NCBI RefSeq assembly: GCF_000344615.1
Contig: NZ_KB467824.1
Location: 2,048,702-2,112,701, forward strand
Length of the DNA stretch: 64,000 bases
DNA from: Janthinobacterium sp. CG3
GTDB taxonomy: Bacteria; Pseudomonadota; Gammaproteobacteria; Burkholderiales; Burkholderiaceae_D
Reading direction: 5' to 3'
The notes below the pieces were generated by a model, which made no database searches, was not told the DNA's origin, and saw nothing but the letters and a program-made list of their open reading frames with translations. Of this stretch, positions 18,214 to 28,935 are shown one piece after another. Position 1 is the stretch's first letter. Every line of letters begins with the position of its first letter. Both the position numbers and the translations under genes were made by a program.

Positions 18214-18532
18214 TTTTATGGCCTCTAGAGTGATGGTCTATCTTTTGTTCCAAAGCAGCACCTGCCGCCCTGCGAAACAAATATACCCTGCAGGCAAGAT
18301 CAATACCGTTCGCTGGCGCACGTAAGCCCGGCCCGCCCGCATTGGCAACAATAGACTGCGACACAAAAAAGTCCCGTGGCGGCAAATTTCTTTTGCCATG
18401 TTTCCGACTAGATCCCAGCGCCTTCTCGATTTTGCCTCCGCATTGCCAAAACGCAAAAAGGGCATCGCCATTTGCCGGAGATGCCCGCTTACTGCTTACT
18501 TATTGGCTACTTACTGGCTACTTGCTGCCTAC
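18214..18532. other. Intergenic region with short tandem repeat
   Basis: About 320 bases between the family-3 binding-protein gene and the DUF4382 gene, both leftward. The right part holds an 11-bp tandem repeat (18489-18543). The left part must contain the DUF4382 promoter and includes an AT-rich ACAAATATACCC stretch. No gene is visible. Confidence 0.55.
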
Positions 18533-18543
18533 CTACTGGCTAA
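18489..18543. repeat. 11-bp tandem repeat, five units
   Basis: Units TTACTGCTTAC, TTATTGGCTAC, TTACTGGCTAC, TTGCTGCCTAC and CTACTGGCTAA. The last unit includes the stop codon of the binding-protein gene (18533-18535). One unit of the same repeat follows the remnant copy at 16677-16687. Confidence 0.8.
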
Positions 18544-19423
18544 CCGGGTTGAACCACAAGGTCGGGTCCTCGAACGGCGTTTCCTTCGGCAGCAGGTTGT
18601 TCTTGATGCGGAAGATTTTGCGGCCCTTCAGATTGGCCTGGGCGATCGCCTTGCCGTTGTATTTCTTGAAGATCATGTCAAACGAGCCGTCCTTGATCAT
18701 CTTGCGGATGCCCGCTTCCATGCGTTTCTGCAAGGCGGCGTCGTTCTTATTAAAGAAAAAATAGTAGGGCCACGGGTAGTAAATCAGGATGTTTTTCTCG
18801 ACCACCAGGTTGGGGTTGGCCTTAACGTTGCGCTCCTGCTCGGCGAAGGCTTCGCTGATGCCGCGCGGGAACAAGTCGAAGCGCCCGGTCGCCGTCATCT
18901 TGAACAGGTCGTCGTATTTCGCCGTCGTCACATTGAAGCCGTTCGATTCGTACAGCTTGACGTCGCCCCAGCCGGTGCCCTGGCCGATCGTCAACTTCTT
19001 CAGCTCCGCCAGCGTGGTGATCTTGTCGATTTCGGCCTGCTTGTCGGCTTGGATCAGCGCGACGCGGTAACCGAGGATGCCCTTGCGCAGCGGAATGCGG
19101 ATGGGCAGCAAGTCTTGCTCCTTGTCGCTGGAGGTCGAACTCCAGGCGATATTGACGACCTTGCCGTTTTTCAGTTCGCTCAGGGTGCGCTCCTCGTTCA
19201 TTTTCTCGGACGAGGCCTCCAGTTCGAACGGGCCGAACTCGGCCGTGGTCTTCTCCAGCGCGGTGCGCATGATTTCCATCAAGTCGTTGAAGCGCGTGTC
19301 GCCGGCCGTTTCGTAGGCCGGATACGTCACCTTCAGACCCGCGCCCAGCGCCGCCGTCGACAGCAGCGCGGCGGCCACGAACACACTGATTTTTGTTGCC
19401 GTTCCCGATATATATTTCAACAT
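18533..19423 (-). CDS. Orphan family-3 ABC substrate-binding-like protein
   Basis: 296 residues from the ATG at 19423, which has GGGGGAT eight bases upstream; an ATG three codons earlier is too close to it. The signal peptide (MLKYISGTATKISVFVAAALLSTAALG) leads into AGLKVTYPAYETAGDTRFNDLMEI. The fold phrases VVNIAWSSTSSDKEQDLLPIRIPLRKGILGYRVALI and TGRFDLFPRGISEAFAE fit the transporter-substrate-binding (amino-acid-type) superfamily. Many proteins of this subgroup stand alone without transporters, as here, and their ligand is unknown. The coding DNA ends inside an 11-bp tandem repeat. A degraded 3' copy lies 1.8 kb away. Confidence 0.85.
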   Translation of the reverse strand: MLKYISGTATKISVFVAAALLSTAALGAGLKVTYPAYETAGDTRFNDLMEIMRTALEKTTAEFGPFELEASSEKMNEERTLSELKNGKVVNIAWSSTSSDKEQDLLPIRIPLRKGILGYRVALIQADKQAEIDKITTLAELKKLTIGQGTGWGDVKLYESNGFNVTTAKYDDLFKMTATGRFDLFPRGISEAFAEQERNVKANPNLVVEKNILIYYPWPYYFFFNKNDAALQKRMEAGIRKMIKDGSFDMIFKKYNGKAIAQANLKGRKIFRIKNNLLPKETPFEDPTLWFNPVSQ

Positions 19424-19526
19424 ATATGTCATCCCCCAATAAACAACGAGAACCGCCCGCGCCCGGCGTGCGCGCAGGCGGGTGTGTTTCCGCGGCCGGC
19501 CCGCTCTGTAGGCGGGTACGCTCGCG

Positions 19527-19560
19527 AAAACCAGGCCCGTCCGAAAACGGACGAGTCTGG
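19527..19560 (-). terminator. Terminator after the inositol-cluster porin gene
   Basis: On the minus strand, CCAG...CGTCCG-TTTT-CGGACG...CTGG forms a hairpin (19531-19560), followed by TTTT (19530-19527). It lies 17 bases past the porin stop codon and probably ends the inositol transcript. Confidence 0.65.
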
Positions 19561-19576
19561 TGAGCTTACACCTAAA

Positions 19577-20782
19577 TTACCACCACGCCTCGACTTGCAG
19601 GCCGGCCGAGGTACCGTTGGTGTTGCCGCCAAACACACCGCTGCTCGACAGCGTACTGCCTGCGGTGGCCGAGGCCTGGGCCGCGGCGTTCCACTTCGCG
19701 TACGTGACGAAGGCGCGCAGTTCCGGGCGCGACCAGAAGCCCTTGGCGGCGGCGATGGTCGGCGCGAACGTCAGCTTGGTCAATTGCTGCGTCGCCCCGC
19801 CACTGGCGGGCTTGATGCGGTCGTGGCCCAATTCCAGTTGCAGTTTAAGGTTGTCGCTTAGCGCATACACCGGGCGCACGCCGAACGAGGTCCAGGTCTG
19901 GCTGCCGGCGTTGCCGCGGTCTTTTTGCAGCAGCGCCAGCGCCGAGCCGCCGAACTCCGGCGTGATTTGCCAGGCGATGGTATCGAACACGCGACTGCGC
20001 TTGACGTCCGAACCCTGCCTGATGTCGCCGGTGCCGCCGATCTTGGTGCCGGCGCCGACGCCGTACTGGATACCGAATTTGTTGTCGCCGCCCACAACCT
20101 TGTCCTGAATATGGATCAGCGAGGCGGACCAGCCGTTGTGGGCGCCGGCGACCGCGGAGTCCTTGTTGATCAGGCTGACGTCGAACTTCAGGCTGCCGTC
20201 GGGATTGACGGCCACGCCGTCATAGCTGAAGCTGTGGCGCGTGGCCGACGTGCTTTTGTCCAGGTCGTTGCGGAACAGGCCGTAGCTGAACTTGCCCGGC
20301 CCCAGCGGCAGGCCGGCGACGCCGCCGCCGACGCCGTCGCCGTGCAGGTACTTGAAGTCGATCATATGGATGTCGGGGCGGTTGTAATAACGCTTGCCGA
20401 TCCAGACCACGCCGCCGCGCATGAAATCGAGGTTTTTGGCTTCGATGAACATTTGCGCGACGCTCAGCTTTTCATCGCCGATGTCGGAGGTCGGCGTGTA
20501 GGCGGCGGCCCAGAACGTGCCGACGAAGCTGGCGCCGTTGGCCGCCGTCAGCAATTCCTTGGTGTAGCCGAACTCGCCGTCGGAATCGCACTCGTTGCCC
20601 AGGCGGTACTTGGCGACGCCTTCGAGGCCATAGCAAGCCTGCTTGCCGTTAGCCGAGTTGGTGCCGACGCCGGCGCGGAAGTAGCCGTGGAACTCGCCCT
20701 CGGCGTCGCTGGCGCAGACGGCGCCGGCGCTCAGGGCCAGCATCAGTGCGGCGGGCAAGGTCTTCAAAATGCAGTGTTTCAT
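19577..20782 (-). CDS. Maltoporin-like (LamB family) outer-membrane porin of the inositol cluster
   Basis: 401 residues from the ATG at 20782 (GGGGAT upstream); upstream open frame is non-coding. Signal peptide MKHCILKTLPAALMLALSAGAVCA. LamB hallmarks: EFHGYFRAGVGTNS at the mature N-terminus, CYGLEG...YRLGNECDS with the conserved cysteine pair, MFIEAKNL, VWIGKRYYNRPDIHMIDFKY, and an aromatic C-terminus (LQVEAWW). LamB channels let sugars cross the outer membrane through a greasy slide of aromatics. Its place behind mmsA makes inositol or an inositol-containing sugar a likely cargo. A paralogue at 48282-49517 serves the glucose-type ABC cluster. Confidence 0.9.
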   Translation of the reverse strand: MKHCILKTLPAALMLALSAGAVCASDAEGEFHGYFRAGVGTNSANGKQACYGLEGVAKYRLGNECDSDGEFGYTKELLTAANGASFVGTFWAAAYTPTSDIGDEKLSVAQMFIEAKNLDFMRGGVVWIGKRYYNRPDIHMIDFKYLHGDGVGGGVAGLPLGPGKFSYGLFRNDLDKSTSATRHSFSYDGVAVNPDGSLKFDVSLINKDSAVAGAHNGWSASLIHIQDKVVGGDNKFGIQYGVGAGTKIGGTGDIRQGSDVKRSRVFDTIAWQITPEFGGSALALLQKDRGNAGSQTWTSFGVRPVYALSDNLKLQLELGHDRIKPASGGATQQLTKLTFAPTIAAAKGFWSRPELRAFVTYAKWNAAAQASATAGSTLSSSGVFGGNTNGTSAGLQVEAWW

Positions 20783-20949
20783 TGTCGTATCCCCAGCATA
20801 TAGTTTTAGTTTTAGAATAACGGCGCCTGTGTTCAGGTCGCTTTCCGGCGGTAGAACGCACCTCCCTTCATGGGTTGCAAAATTTTGGACGAGACTCCCC
20901 CTGGCGCGGTGAACGCCGGTTGCACCATGGGGAGCCACGCCGCCTGAGA

Positions 20950-22455
<1,506 letters not shown>

Positions 22456-22508
22456 TTGAAACTTTCGGTAAGTTACATGGTTTGTCAGGGGACGGTTCAC
22501 AACCACCG

Positions 22509-22535
22509 GCGTAACCCCGGGGTCAGCCCCCCGCT
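22509..22535. repeat. Short dispersed GC motif
   Basis: CGGCGTAACCCCGGGGTCAG, one of three related copies (others at 43595-43657 and 60462-60489), all in intergenic DNA. It lies in the iolB-mmsA gap. Confidence 0.5.
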
Positions 22536-22570
22536 CGTTGCCTTTGGTTCTTTTACGGTTCGCGGCGCCT

Positions 22571-23365
22571 CTATTTTTTTAGCATCCACTCGTGGGCCGG
22601 GTCGTTCTTGAAGTGCCATTCGCGCTTCGGCCCCGCCATCACGTTCAGGTAGTAGGAGTCGTAGCCGTAGGGCACCACCACCGGGTGGTAGCCGCGCGGC
22701 ACCATCACGACGTCGTGGTTTTCCACCGCCATCGACTCGTCCAGCGAGCGGTCGTCGGTGTAGACGCGCTGGAAGGCGAAGCCCTGCGCCGGATTCAGCC
22801 GGTGGTAATAGGTCTCCTCCAGCGTGCTTTCCTCCGGGATGTTGTCGCTGTCGTGCTTGTGCGGCGGGTAGCTCGACGAATGGCCGCCCGGGGTCAGCAC
22901 CTCGACCACCAGCAAGCCGTCGGCCGGCTCCGTCTGCGGCAGGATGTCGCACACGTAGCGGGTGTTGGCGCCGCTGCCGCGCACCGAGCGCTTCATACTG
23001 CCCGGCTCGATCAAGCGCGCCGGCCGCGAGGTGTTGGCCGGCGCGCTGCACAGCGCCACCTCGGCGTCGCTGTCGGCGGTGATGCTGACGGCCTGGCCGT
23101 TCGGCACGTACACGGCGAACGGCGACTGGTCGTCGAACACGCTGGCGCGCCCGCCTATCCTGGCCCAGCGCCGCTCGCCGGCGCCGACGTTGACCACGCC
23201 GGCCATCACGACGATGCACAACTCGCGCGCGCCGGTGTGCAGCGTCAGGCCGGCGCCCGCGGCCAGCCGGTGCGCGGCGAAACCGACGTGCTGCCAGCCC
23301 GCCGATTCCGGCGTGACCGCGACGATTTCCTGGCCGCTCTGCTTGCCCTTCACCAGCAGCTTCAT
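22571..23365 (-). CDS. iolB: 5-deoxy-glucuronate isomerase
   Basis: 264 residues, the normal IolB length. It isomerises 5-deoxy-D-glucuronate to 2-deoxy-5-keto-D-gluconate, the third enzymatic step of the myo-inositol pathway. The cupin-type metal site is visible as [11 protein letters not shown] with the nearby Glu in [12 protein letters not shown], and the family phrases [35 protein letters not shown] and [12 protein letters not shown] are present. Its ATG overlaps the iolE stop codon by four bases (ATGA), so translation is coupled. Confidence 0.96.
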   Translation of the reverse strand: MKLLVKGKQSGQEIVAVTPESAGWQHVGFAAHRLAAGAGLTLHTGARELCIVVMAGVVNVGAGERRWARIGGRASVFDDQSPFAVYVPNGQAVSITADSDAEVALCSAPANTSRPARLIEPGSMKRSVRGSGANTRYVCDILPQTEPADGLLVVEVLTPGGHSSSYPPHKHDSDNIPEESTLEETYYHRLNPAQGFAFQRVYTDDRSLDESMAVENHDVVMVPRGYHPVVVPYGYDSYYLNVMAGPKREWHFKNDPAHEWMLKK

Positions 23366-24294
23366 GCCACCACCCTCCCCGCCTGCTCGATCTTGTGCAC
23401 CAGCTGGGCCAGGTGCTGGTAGCCCATCTGCGCGTACTGGTAACTAGGCGCGACGGCCGGGTCCTGCTCGGCCTCCACCACCAGCCAGCCCTGGTAACCG
23501 TGGCGGTACAGCAGGTTCAATATCGCCTCGAAGTCGACGCAGCCGTCGCCCGGCACGCTGAAGGCGCCGTTGATCACCGCCTGCAGGAAGCTCCAGTTGC
23601 CGTTGCGCGCCAGCTTGACCACCGCCGGGCGCACGTCCTTGCAGTGCACGTGCGAGACGCGCGCGATGTGCTTGCGCAGCACCGCCAGCGCGTCGCCGCC
23701 GGCGAAGGTGATATGGCCGCTGTCGAACAGCAGGCCCACTTCCGGCCCGGTCAGCGCCATCAACTGGTCGACGTCGGCCGGCGTTTCAACATAGGCGCCC
23801 ATGTGGTGGTGGTAGGACAGGCGCACGCCGTGCGCCAGCGTGTGGCGGGCGAAGGCGCTCAGCTTGTCGGCGTAGTCCTGCCACTGCTGCGCGTTGACGA
23901 AGCGCGGGCGTTTGTACAGCGGCCGCGGCTCGCCCTGGATGGCGTCGGCCACCTCGCCGTACACCATCACCGTGGCGCCACTCTCGGCCAGCAGGCGCAG
24001 GTGCGGGCCGACGGCGGCGATTTCCTCTTCCACCGAGCGGCGCGCCAGGCGCCCCGAATACCAGCCGGAGACGCACTCCAGCTTGTACTTGCCCAGCACG
24101 GCGCGCAGCGCGCCCGACTCTTTCGGGAACTTGTTACCCAGCTCGAAGCCGACGTAGCCAATTTCGGCGCCCTCGCTCAGCGCCGTCTCCAGTGGCGTCT
24201 CGCCGCCCAGCGACGGCAGGTCGTCGTTCATCCAGGAGATCGGGTTGATGCCGATTTTGACGTTGAAGGTCTGGTCGTTGAATGCGATGTTCAT
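23362..24294 (-). CDS. iolE: Myo-inosose-2 dehydratase
   Basis: 310 residues. It dehydrates 2-keto-myo-inositol (inosose) to 3D-3,5/4-trihydroxycyclohexane-1,2-dione, the second step of inositol degradation. It is an AP-endonuclease-type TIM barrel: IGINPISWMNDDLPSLGGE at the start is diagnostic for IolE, followed by GYVGFELGNKFP, SYHHHMGAYVETPADVD, LLFDSGHITFAGGD and VSHVHCKDVRP with metal-binding His/Asp/Glu residues. It starts one base after the iolD stop and overlaps iolB by four bases. Confidence 0.97.
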   Translation of the reverse strand: MNIAFNDQTFNVKIGINPISWMNDDLPSLGGETPLETALSEGAEIGYVGFELGNKFPKESGALRAVLGKYKLECVSGWYSGRLARRSVEEEIAAVGPHLRLLAESGATVMVYGEVADAIQGEPRPLYKRPRFVNAQQWQDYADKLSAFARHTLAHGVRLSYHHHMGAYVETPADVDQLMALTGPEVGLLFDSGHITFAGGDALAVLRKHIARVSHVHCKDVRPAVVKLARNGNWSFLQAVINGAFSVPGDGCVDFEAILNLLYRHGYQGWLVVEAEQDPAVAPSYQYAQMGYQHLAQLVHKIEQAGRVVA

Positions 24295-24295
24295 C

Positions 24296-26188
24296 TTATT
24301 TCCTTTGTGCTTTTCTGGCTTCTTCGTAGCGCGTGCGCGCCGTCCTGACCTGCTCGCGCTCGGATACCTCCGGCACCGCCACCTCCCACCAGCAGCCGCC
24401 TTCGCTGGTGGTGCGGGTCGGGTCGGTGTCGATGCAGACCACGTAGGTGGAGCTAGCCTTGCGGGCCCGCGCCAGCGCCTGTTCCAGTTCGGGGATGGTC
24501 TTGACGTTTTCGCCGTAGGCGCCGAGCGACTTGGCGTGCATGGCGAAATCGATGTGCGGCGCGCCGTCGCCGACCTGCAGGCAGTCTTCCAGCATGTTGT
24601 TGAACGGCGCGTTGCCGCAAGCTTGCTGCAGGCGGTTGATGCAGCCGTAACCGCGGTTGTCGAGCACCACGATAATCAGCTTCTTGCCGATCATGACCGA
24701 GGTGGCGATTTCCGAATTCATCATCAGGTAGCTGCCGTCGCCGACCATGACGATGACGTCCGCGTCCGGCTTGGCCATCTTCACGCCCAGCGCGCCGGCG
24801 ATTTCATAACCCATGCAGGAGAAGCCGTATTCGACGTGGTAGCCGCCCGGCGTGGCCGTGCGCCACAGCTTGTGCAGCTCGGCCGGCAAGGTGCCCGCCG
24901 CGCAGACCACGATGTCGTTGACGGTCGACGCGGCCGACGAGCGCTGCACCGCGCCGATCACTTCGCCGTCGTATGGCAAGGCGACGTCGCGGCGCGCGGT
25001 GATGGCGGCGATGGTGGCGCGCCACCGCGCCGCTTCGCGTTCGGCCTGTTCGCGCCAGGCGGCGTCGCTGCGCCAGCCTTCCAGCAGCGCCGACAGCTTT
25101 TGCAGGCCGAGTTTGGCGTCGCCCCGCAGGCCGGCGCCGCGGCGTTTCAACGCGTCGAAGGCGTTGACGTTCAGGCTCACCAGCGTGGCCTTGGCGAACA
25201 GCGCGTTGGAGCCGGTGGTGAAGTCTTGCAAGCGGGTGCCCACCGCCAGCACCAGGTCGGCCTCGGCGGCCAGCAGGTTGGCGGCCGGCGAACCGGTCAC
25301 GCCGATGGCGCCCAGTTGCAGCGGATGGTCCCAAGCCAGCGAACTTTTGCCGGCCTGGGTTTCGGCCACCGGCACGCCGTGCCGTTCGGCGAAGGCGCGC
25401 AGCGCGTCGCCGGCCAGGCCGTACAGCACGCCGCCGCCGGCGACGATGATCGGGTTCTTGGCGGCGCGCAGCAGCGCCGCCGCCTCTTCCAGCTCGGACT
25501 CGGCGGGCGGCACGGCGCGGAAAGTGACCAGGCGCGGCTCGAAGAAGTCGGCCGGGTAGTCGTATGCCATGGTTTGCACGTCCTGCGGCAGCGCCAACGT
25601 CACCGGGCCGCAGGTGGCCGGGTCGGTCAACGTGGCGATCGCCCGCGGCAGCGCCGTCAACAGCTGCTCCGGGTAGATGATGCGGTCGAAATAGCGCGAC
25701 AGCGGCTTGAAGGCGTCGTTGGCCGAGACGCTGCCGTCGCCGAAGTCTTCCAGTTGTTGCAGCACCGGGTCCGGCGCCCGCGAGGCGAACACGTCGCCCG
25801 GCAGCAGCAGCACCGGCAGGCGGTTGACGTGGGCCAGCGCGGCCGCCGTCAGCAGGTTGGTGGCGCCGGGGCCGATCGAGGTCGACACCGCCATCATGCG
25901 CCGGCGCATGTGCGCCTTGGCGTAGGCGATGGCGGCGTGCGCCATGCCCTGCTCGTTGTGGGCGCGGTAGGTCGGCAGCGGATTGAGCGCGTCGTCGCGC
26001 TGCTGGTACAGCGCCTCGCCCAGGCCGGCCACGTTGCCGTGGCCGAAGATGGCGAACACGCCGCCGAACAGCGGCTCGGTGGCGCCGTTGCCGGCGTCGA
26101 CGCGCAGCGCGGCCAGATAGCGCACCAGCGCTTGCGCCATGGTCAGGCGGATGGTTTTCCCCACGCCGGCGCTTGTACCGGCGCTCAT
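24296..26188 (-). CDS. iolD: 3D-(3,5/4)-trihydroxycyclohexane-1,2-dione hydrolase (ThDP-dependent)
   Basis: 630 residues. It opens the cyclohexanedione ring to 5-deoxy-glucuronate using thiamine diphosphate. The ThDP-enzyme fold is clear: the catalytic glutamate E79 in RAHNEQGMAHAA, GPGATNLLTAAALAHVNRLP, a central nucleotide-fold domain, and the cofactor motif VGDGSYLMMNSEIATS ending in LDNRGYGC. The stretch FGHGNVAGLGEALYQQ is typical of IolD. Its ATG overlaps the iolC stop by four bases and its stop lies one base before iolE, so iolC-D-E-B form one tightly coupled block. Confidence 0.97.
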   Translation of the reverse strand: MSAGTSAGVGKTIRLTMAQALVRYLAALRVDAGNGATEPLFGGVFAIFGHGNVAGLGEALYQQRDDALNPLPTYRAHNEQGMAHAAIAYAKAHMRRRMMAVSTSIGPGATNLLTAAALAHVNRLPVLLLPGDVFASRAPDPVLQQLEDFGDGSVSANDAFKPLSRYFDRIIYPEQLLTALPRAIATLTDPATCGPVTLALPQDVQTMAYDYPADFFEPRLVTFRAVPPAESELEEAAALLRAAKNPIIVAGGGVLYGLAGDALRAFAERHGVPVAETQAGKSSLAWDHPLQLGAIGVTGSPAANLLAAEADLVLAVGTRLQDFTTGSNALFAKATLVSLNVNAFDALKRRGAGLRGDAKLGLQKLSALLEGWRSDAAWREQAEREAARWRATIAAITARRDVALPYDGEVIGAVQRSSAASTVNDIVVCAAGTLPAELHKLWRTATPGGYHVEYGFSCMGYEIAGALGVKMAKPDADVIVMVGDGSYLMMNSEIATSVMIGKKLIIVVLDNRGYGCINRLQQACGNAPFNNMLEDCLQVGDGAPHIDFAMHAKSLGAYGENVKTIPELEQALARARKASSTYVVCIDTDPTRTTSEGGCWWEVAVPEVSEREQVRTARTRYEEARKAQRK

Positions 26189-28134
26189 GCCGCGCGCTCC
26201 AGTTTGGCGGCGCGGCTGCGCTGCCAGGTGCGGATCAGCGTTTCGAAATTGGCGCGCAGGGCGGCGACCAGGCCGGCGTCGTCGATCTCCTTAGCCAGCC
26301 AGCGCTTGCTCGGTTCGTGGAAAATGGTGCGGCCGACCAGGAAGCCGCGGCAGGTGGCGCTGTCGCGCGCCGCCTCGAAGCTGGCAGCCAGCTCGTCGAT
26401 CGGCGCGTGCAGGCCGAGCAGCACCACGCCGCGGCAGTACGGGTCGCGTTCCTGCACCAGCGCGTCGATCTTTTTCCATTGCGCCGCGCTCAGCTGCTCC
26501 AACTTCCACCATTCGGGGTAGATGCCGATGTTGTACAGGCGTTTGACGGCGCGCAGCACGGTGTCGGCGTCGCTTGGCAGGCTCTTCGACGGGATCACTT
26601 CGAGCAGCAATTCGTGGCCGCTGATCTGCGCCGCGTCGTACAGCGCCTTCAGCTGGGCTTCCTGCTCCAGGCGGTTTTCCACGGCGTCGTCCGGATGCAG
26701 TTGCACCAGGCATTTGATGACGTGCTCCTTCGGCCAGCTGTTCAGGTGCGAACCGATCGAACGGCCCCAGTCGAATTGCAGCGGGTTCGAACCCGGCAGC
26801 TCGACCGGACGGCCGATCCACCAGCCGCGCCCGGTGGCGGCGTTGAGCGCGTCGGCGCCGTAGCGGTCGTCGATCAGCACGCCGATCTTGCCGCCCAGTT
26901 GCAGCGCGGCCTCGGTCTCGCCGACCGCCCGCACCATCAACTGCTTGAGCGCCGGCAGGCGCGCCTCGTCGGCGCCGGTCTGCTGCGCCAGCTCGAAGAA
27001 CTGGTTGCGGTGGTCGAAGGCGAACACGCACAGCTCGTCCCACTGCTTGCGGGCGACGCTGACGCGGTGCAGGCGCGCCAGCGCGGCGTCGTCGGCCGGG
27101 CGTTGCATCCGCGCCGCATGGGCGATGAAGTAGTCCAGTTCCACCGGCGTCGGCATGGCCGGCGCGCAGCCGTGGCGCGACACCACCAGGGCGCCGCAGG
27201 CGTTGGCGTAGCGGCAGCAGGTGGCGTAGTCGGCGCCGTTCAACCAGCCCTTGAGGAAGCCGGACAGGAAGGCGTCGCCGGCGCCGAGCACGTTGAGCAC
27301 TTCCACTTGCACGCCGCGGAAGTTGAAGGCCTCGTCCAGCGCGGCCGGAATGGCGCCGTCGATGACGGCGCAGCCGAGCGGACCGCGCTTGACCACCAGC
27401 GTCGCCGCCGAGGCTAGGCGCACGGCGCGCAGCGCGGCGATGATGTCGGCGCCGCCGCCGGCGATCATGAATTCCTCTTCGGTGCCGACCACCAGGTCGA
27501 ACTGCGGCAGGATCGCCTGCAGGTGGCCGGTGACGCCGTCGTTGGAGACGAAGCGGGTTTCGCCGTCGCCCTTGCCGGACAGGCCCCACAGCACCGGGCG
27601 GTAGTCGATGTCGAGCACGGTGCGCACGTTGTTGGCGCGGGCCAGCTTGAGCGCCTTGCCGCTGGCGGCGTGCATCGCCGCCGTCGAGAAATGGGTGCCG
27701 GTGATCAGGAGCGACTTGCTGGAGGCGATGAAGCGCTCGTCGATGTCGGCCGGGTCGATGGCCATGTCGGCGCAGTCTTCGCGGAAGAAGATCAAGGGGA
27801 AGGTATCCTTGTCCTTAATGCCGAGCATGACCAGCGCGGTCAGGCGCTGCGGGTCGACGGCGACGTGGCTGATGTCGCAGCCTTCCCGCGCCAGCGTCTC
27901 GCTCAGGAAGCGGCCCATGTGGTCGTCGCCGACCCGCGACAGCATCGCCGAGCGCAGGCCCAGGCGCGCGCTGCCAAAGGCGATGTTGGCCGAGGAGCCG
28001 CCCAGGTACTTGGCGAAACTGGCCGCGTCCTCCAGCCGGGAACCGATCTGCTGCGCGTACAAGTCGACCGCCAGGCGGCCGAGGCAGATCACGTCGAGCG
28101 CCCTGCCGCTGGCGAATTGTGTTGGATTGTTCAT
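26185..28134 (-). CDS. iolC: 5-dehydro-2-deoxygluconokinase fused to DUF2090 aldolase-like domain
   Basis: 649 residues in two parts. Residues 1-330 are a PfkB-type sugar kinase (DVICLGRLAVDLYAQQIG; anion-hole motif NVLGAGDAFLSGFLKGWL) that phosphorylates 2-deoxy-5-keto-gluconate. Residues about 340-640 are a DUF2090 domain (WDELCVFAFDHRNQFFELA, LLEVIPSKSLPSDADTVLRAVKRLYNIGIYPEWWKLE), a class-I aldolase-like TIM barrel. Because no separate iolJ is present, this part probably splits the product into dihydroxyacetone phosphate and malonate semialdehyde. The fusion is common in proteobacteria. Confidence 0.94.
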   Translation of the reverse strand: MNNPTQFASGRALDVICLGRLAVDLYAQQIGSRLEDAASFAKYLGGSSANIAFGSARLGLRSAMLSRVGDDHMGRFLSETLAREGCDISHVAVDPQRLTALVMLGIKDKDTFPLIFFREDCADMAIDPADIDERFIASSKSLLITGTHFSTAAMHAASGKALKLARANNVRTVLDIDYRPVLWGLSGKGDGETRFVSNDGVTGHLQAILPQFDLVVGTEEEFMIAGGGADIIAALRAVRLASAATLVVKRGPLGCAVIDGAIPAALDEAFNFRGVQVEVLNVLGAGDAFLSGFLKGWLNGADYATCCRYANACGALVVSRHGCAPAMPTPVELDYFIAHAARMQRPADDAALARLHRVSVARKQWDELCVFAFDHRNQFFELAQQTGADEARLPALKQLMVRAVGETEAALQLGGKIGVLIDDRYGADALNAATGRGWWIGRPVELPGSNPLQFDWGRSIGSHLNSWPKEHVIKCLVQLHPDDAVENRLEQEAQLKALYDAAQISGHELLLEVIPSKSLPSDADTVLRAVKRLYNIGIYPEWWKLEQLSAAQWKKIDALVQERDPYCRGVVLLGLHAPIDELAASFEAARDSATCRGFLVGRTIFHEPSKRWLAKEIDDAGLVAALRANFETLIRTWQRSRAAKLERAA

Positions 28135-28146
28135 TGGCTGTTCTTT

Positions 28147-28932
28147 CTAAATGCTTACACCGTCAAGTTCGCTCATCAGCTTTTGCATCTCTGCGCCGCC
28201 GGCCATCATGTCCAGCACCTCGTCCTTGGTGACCGTGTCCTTGGTGTAGGTGCCCAGCGATTTGCCGCGGTTGAGCAGGGTGAACGAATCGCCGACCGGG
28301 TAGGCGTGGTGCACATTGTGGGTGATGAAGATCACCGACAGCCCGCGTTCGCGCGCCTTGTAGATCAGTTTGAGGACGTTGAACGACTGCTTCACGCCCA
28401 GCGCCGCGGTCGGCTCGTCCAGAATCAGCACGCGCGCGCCGAAGTGGATCGCCCGGGCGATCGCCAGGCACTGGCGCTCGCCGCCGGACATGGTGCCGAC
28501 CGCCTGGTGCGGATCGCGTACCATGATGCCCATCTCGGCGAGCTTGTCGCGCGCCGTGGTGGCGGCGTACTCCATGTCCATCACCGGCAGGAAACCGAAC
28601 AGCTTCGTCATCGGCTCGCGGCCCATGAAGAAATTGCGCGCCACCGACAGCAGCGGCACCAGCGCCAAGTCCTGGTAGACCGTGGCCACGCCCAGGTCGA
28701 GCGCCTCCTTCGGCGAGGCGAAGCTGACCGGCTTGCCGTCGACCAGGTACTGGCCGTCGGTCGGCCGGTGCACCCCGGCCAGCGTCTTGATCAAGGTCGA
28801 TTTGCCGGCGCCGTTGTCGCCCAGCAGGCAATGGACCTCGCCCGGCTTCAGGCGCAAGGTGACGTTTTGCAAGGCGATCACCGAACCGAAACGCTTGCTA
28901 ATATTTTCCAGCGCCAGAATGTAGTCGCTCAT
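28147..28932 (-). CDS. Inositol ABC transporter ATP-binding protein
   Basis: 261 residues, a single nucleotide-binding domain, whereas most ribose-type (CUT2) ATPases are double. Walker [10 protein letters not shown] (residues 39-47), Q-loop VYQDLALVP, signature [14 protein letters not shown], Walker [13 protein letters not shown] and switch FITHN are intact. This short type is typical of IatA-like inositol transporters. It lies three bases after the permease stop and 12 bases before iolC, so the transporter and catabolic genes share a transcript. It powers uptake through the permease at 28936-30090. Confidence 0.93.
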   Translation of the reverse strand: MSDYILALENISKRFGSVIALQNVTLRLKPGEVHCLLGDNGAGKSTLIKTLAGVHRPTDGQYLVDGKPVSFASPKEALDLGVATVYQDLALVPLLSVARNFFMGREPMTKLFGFLPVMDMEYAATTARDKLAEMGIMVRDPHQAVGTMSGGERQCLAIARAIHFGARVLILDEPTAALGVKQSFNVLKLIYKARERGLSVIFITHNVHHAYPVGDSFTLLNRGKSLGTYTKDTVTKDEVLDMMAGGAEMQKLMSELDGVSI

Positions 28933-28935
28933 GGC

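Noticed and set aside
18489-18543. Short tandem repeats as a CRISPR array
   Set aside because: 11-bp head-to-tail units without spacers.
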